Source: Glycomyces salinus
Lineage (GTDB): Bacteria; Actinomycetota; Actinomycetes; Mycobacteriales; Micromonosporaceae
Assembly: GCF_016428645.1 (NCBI RefSeq)
Contig: NZ_JAELXW010000010.1
Span: 1 to 64,000 of the forward strand
Reading direction: 5' to 3'
Length of the DNA: 64,000 bases
Numbering within the stretch: the stretch's first letter is position 1; the number at the start of each line of letters is the position of its first letter. The notes under the pieces are model-generated. The model had not been told where the DNA came from, made no database searches, and saw only the letters and a program-made list of their open reading frames with translations. Shown in pieces: positions 60,287-64,000 of the stretch. Both the position numbers and the translations under genes were made by a program.

Positions 60287-60835
60287 GTGGCAGATCGAGG
60301 CGAGTCCGGACCGGCCCCGGACGAGGAGCGGCCGCTGGCGACCGAGGCCGAGGCCAAGGCGCTGGCCTCGGCGGTGCGGCTGCGGATCATCCGGCTGTGC
60401 CGGGACCGGGCCCTGACCAACAAGGAGTTGGCCGAGCGACTGGAGGCGAACCCGGCGACCGTGCTCCACCACGTCCGCAAGCTGGTCGAGACCGGGTTCC
60501 TCGAAGCGCAGGACGCGCGGACCGGGGCCCGGGGAGCGCGGGAGATCCCCTACCGGTCGACGCGGAAGTCATGGACGCTCCAGTACGGCGACCGGTTCCG
60601 GGCGAACCTGTCGACCGCGATCATGGAGGCGTACGCCGACGAGGTCGCCAAGGTCGACGACCCCTCGCAGGTGGACACCTCAAGACTGGGACTGCTGCTC
60701 AACGAGGAGCAGCACCGGACGGTCGTCCGGCGCCTCAAGGAGCTGCTCGACGAGCTCGAGGCGACCGAGCCCGGTCCGGGGGCCCGGCCGTACTCGCTGT
60801 TCCTGTCGGTCCACCCCGACATCGACCGGGGCTGA
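60287..60835 (+). CDS. ArsR-like winged-helix regulator of the MFS pump
   Basis: A 182-residue regulator with the ArsR/HTH_20-type winged helix ALASAVRLRIIRLCRDRALT, NKELAERLEANPATVLHHVR and KLVETGFLEAQDAR, plus a C-terminal helical dimerisation part. GTG 60287 is probably read from a leaderless mRNA: TACTAT (60275-60280) ends 6 nt before it. No Shine-Dalgarno is present. It most likely binds the 36-bp palindrome to repress both itself and the exporter. Confidence 0.85.
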   Translation: MADRGESGPAPDEERPLATEAEAKALASAVRLRIIRLCRDRALTNKELAERLEANPATVLHHVRKLVETGFLEAQDARTGARGAREIPYRSTRKSWTLQYGDRFRANLSTAIMEAYADEVAKVDDPSQVDTSRLGLLLNEEQHRTVVRRLKELLDELEATEPGPGARPYSLFLSVHPDIDRG

Positions 60836-60860
60836 GCCTGCCCTCCGGGCCCGCGAACGT

Positions 60861-62474
60861 TCAGCGCTGGTCGAGCACCGCCTGGACCCGCGAGCGGATC
60901 TCGGGGGTGTCCAGGCCGCGGATGGTCAGGGTCGTGCGACGGCGCAGCACGTCGTCGACGGTCTGGGCCCATTCATTGTCGCGGGCGTAGACCACCTGCG
61001 CCCAGATCTCGGGCGCGTCGGGGTGGACGCGCTCGGCCAGCCGCGGGTCGGCGGCGGCCAGGCGGGTGATCTCGAACGCCAGCGATCCGTAGTGGGTCGC
61101 CAGGTGGGAGGCGGTGTCGGTGCCGAGCTCCGGCCCCGGGACGGCGCCGTCGGCCAGCAGGCGGTGCCGCACGGCGTGCGGGCTGGCGATGCCCGGGAGC
61201 GGCAGCATCTTGGGCAGCCGGTCCAGCGGCACCATCTCGGAGCCGATCGGGTGGCCGGGCATGGCGGCGAGCTTGTCCATGACGGTCCGCCCGATGTGGC
61301 GGAAGGTCGTCCACTTGCCTCCGGCGACCGACAGCATCCCGCCCTTGCCCTCGGTGACCACGGTCTCCCGCTTGGCCTTCGAGGTGGCTCCGGGCCCTCC
61401 GGGGAGGACCCGGAGCCCGGCGAAGGAGTACGTGATCAGGTCCCGGTCGAGCTGGCGGTCGCGGACCGACAGGCTCGCCTCGCCGAGGATCTGGTCGACG
61501 TCGGCGTCGGTGACGGCCACGTCGGCCGGGTCGCCCTCGTAGATCTCGTCGGTGGTGCCCAGCAGGAGCATGTCCTCCCAGGGCAGTGCGAAGGTGATGC
61601 GGTACTTGTCGATCGGGGTCGCCAGCGCGGCCCGCCAGTGCGAGGTGCGCTTGAGCACCAGGTGGGCGCCCTTGGACAGCCGCACCGACGGGTCGGCCCC
61701 GGCGTCCTCCATGCGCCGCAGGCGGTCGACCCACGGGCCGGTGGCGTTGAGGACCACGCGGGCGTCGACGCCGAACTCGGTGCCGTCGCCGCGGTCGCGG
61801 ACGTCGGCCCCGCTGACGCGCCCGCCGGTGAACCGCAGCCCGGCGACCTCGGCGTGGTTGAGCACGGTCGCGCCGGCGGCGACCGCGGCCCGGACGGTCA
61901 TCAGGGCCATGCGGGCGTCGTTCATCTGGCTGTCGCCGTAGACGGCGACCGACTTCAGGCCCTCGGTGCGCAGCTCGGGCACGTCGACGCGGGCCTTGGC
62001 CGGGTTCAGCAGGTGGCCGACGCCGTCGCCGAAGCCCGACAGCGCCGAGTAGGCGAACACGCCCGCGCCGAGCTTGGCCCGCCCGTGCGGCCCGCCCTTG
62101 TAGACCGGCAGGTAGAAGGTCAGCGGCCGGGACAGGTGCGGGGCGACCTGGCGGGTGAGTGCGCGGCGCTCGAAGTGGTTCTCGGCCACCAGCTTCACCG
62201 CGCCGGTCTGGAGGTACCGCAGTCCCCCGTGGAGGAGCTTGGAGGATGCCGAGGAGGTGGCCCCGGCGAAGTCGCCGGCGTCGACCACGGCCACCCGCAG
62301 CCCCGACTGGGCGGCGTGCCAGGCGGTGGAGATGCCCAGGATGCCGCCCCCGATGACCAGCAGGTCGAAGACGCCCTTCGAGAGCCGGTCGCGCATCTGC
62401 GGGCGGCTGGTGGCCGCGGCGTCGTGCGCGATCGGGAAGTCGCCGGTCCCCCGGGTGGGCTGCAAGGTGGTCAT
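60861..62474 (-). CDS. glpD: Aerobic glycerol-3-phosphate dehydrogenase
   Basis: A 537-residue FAD flavoprotein that oxidises glycerol-3-phosphate to dihydroxyacetone phosphate and passes electrons to menaquinone at the membrane. The FAD site is LLVIGGGILGISTAWHAAQS. SSASSKLLHGGLRYLQ is the GlpD signature, and TSKAKRETVVTEGKGGMLSV and the C-terminal DUF-type helical domain (YARDNEWAQTVDDVLRRRT) also fit. It lies 16 nt downstream of glpK in the same operon. Start ATG 62474. Confidence 0.94.
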   Translation of the reverse strand: MTTLQPTRGTGDFPIAHDAAATSRPQMRDRLSKGVFDLLVIGGGILGISTAWHAAQSGLRVAVVDAGDFAGATSSASSKLLHGGLRYLQTGAVKLVAENHFERRALTRQVAPHLSRPLTFYLPVYKGGPHGRAKLGAGVFAYSALSGFGDGVGHLLNPAKARVDVPELRTEGLKSVAVYGDSQMNDARMALMTVRAAVAAGATVLNHAEVAGLRFTGGRVSGADVRDRGDGTEFGVDARVVLNATGPWVDRLRRMEDAGADPSVRLSKGAHLVLKRTSHWRAALATPIDKYRITFALPWEDMLLLGTTDEIYEGDPADVAVTDADVDQILGEASLSVRDRQLDRDLITYSFAGLRVLPGGPGATSKAKRETVVTEGKGGMLSVAGGKWTTFRHIGRTVMDKLAAMPGHPIGSEMVPLDRLPKMLPLPGIASPHAVRHRLLADGAVPGPELGTDTASHLATHYGSLAFEITRLAAADPRLAERVHPDAPEIWAQVVYARDNEWAQTVDDVLRRRTTLTIRGLDTPEIRSRVQAVLDQR

Positions 62475-62490
62475 GGCCGCTGCTCCATCT

Positions 62491-64000
<1,510 letters not shown>

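Overview
The window is 64 kb of very GC-rich chromosomal DNA from an actinomycete. The clearest lineage marker is mshC, the mycothiol ligase, at 14.6-15.9 kb. AfsR-type BTAD regulators, HxlR, MmyB-type and LacI regulators, frequent GTG/TTG starts, tight 4-nt gene overlaps and several leaderless promoters fit the same picture. A Glycomycetaceae-like organism is my best guess, but the sequence alone does not prove the genus. The left edge appears to be the leader of an rRNA operon that runs out of the window to the left.

Layout. 0-8 kb: an OsmC-type peroxiredoxin, a KamA-family radical SAM enzyme, a flavodoxin-fold quinone reductase facing an MmyB-type regulator, two tandem imine-reductase-like oxidoreductases facing an HxlR regulator, a DUF2087 protein and a HAD phosphatase. 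8-17 kb: thymidine kinase, cobalamin-dependent methionine synthase MetH, a 35-residue membrane protein, a PPOX flavoprotein, a HypX-like hydrogenase-maturation protein, MshC and UppP. 17-28 kb: aldo/keto reductase, VOC protein, AraC regulator, an ABC-F protein behind a leader-peptide region, an M20 peptidase, a KhtT/KhtU-like K+/H+ antiporter pair, a transglutaminase-like protein, a class A beta-lactamase-like protein and a DrrAB-like exporter. 28-35 kb: a 983-residue BTAD/NB-ARC regulator, an LtrA membrane protein, about 0.8 kb of unexplained non-coding DNA, an ArsR-SRPBCC pair, an AAC(3)-type acetyltransferase and an NTF2-like protein.

35.6-43.2 kb is the metabolic centrepiece, a divergent cluster for lysine breakdown through beta-lysine. 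kamA-kce lie on the plus strand and kdd-kamD-kamE-kal-reactivase on the minus strand. Together they encode lysine 2,3-aminomutase, beta-lysine 5,6-aminomutase, 3,5-diaminohexanoate dehydrogenase, the keto cleavage enzyme, 3-aminobutyryl-CoA ammonia lyase and a MutL-type reactivator. The five minus-strand genes overlap by exactly 4 nt at each junction. A 25-bp imperfect palindrome sits between the two arms. The cluster would convert lysine to acetoacetate and crotonyl-CoA and depends on both radical SAM and B12 chemistry; MetH in the same window is another B12 user.

43-64 kb: GNAT, a DHA2 efflux pump with its TetR repressor and paired operators, a MarR-like regulator, two tandem mycothiol-dependent-isomerase-like proteins, a bacterial serpin, a Tet(M)/OtrA-like ribosomal protection GTPase, a LacI-ABC importer-GH42 beta-galactosidase operon, a decayed SigJ-type sigma factor gene, an NmrA-like protein, an MFS pump and winged-helix regulator sharing a 36-bp palindromic control region, and the glycerol genes glpD and glpK (glpK cut by the right edge). 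Several genes belong to drug-defence families: ABC-F, AAC(3), Tet(M)-like GTPase, beta-lactamase-like protein and four exporter systems. They are dispersed singly and show no mobile-element hallmarks. I found no tRNA, complete rRNA, CRISPR array, transposase or prophage.
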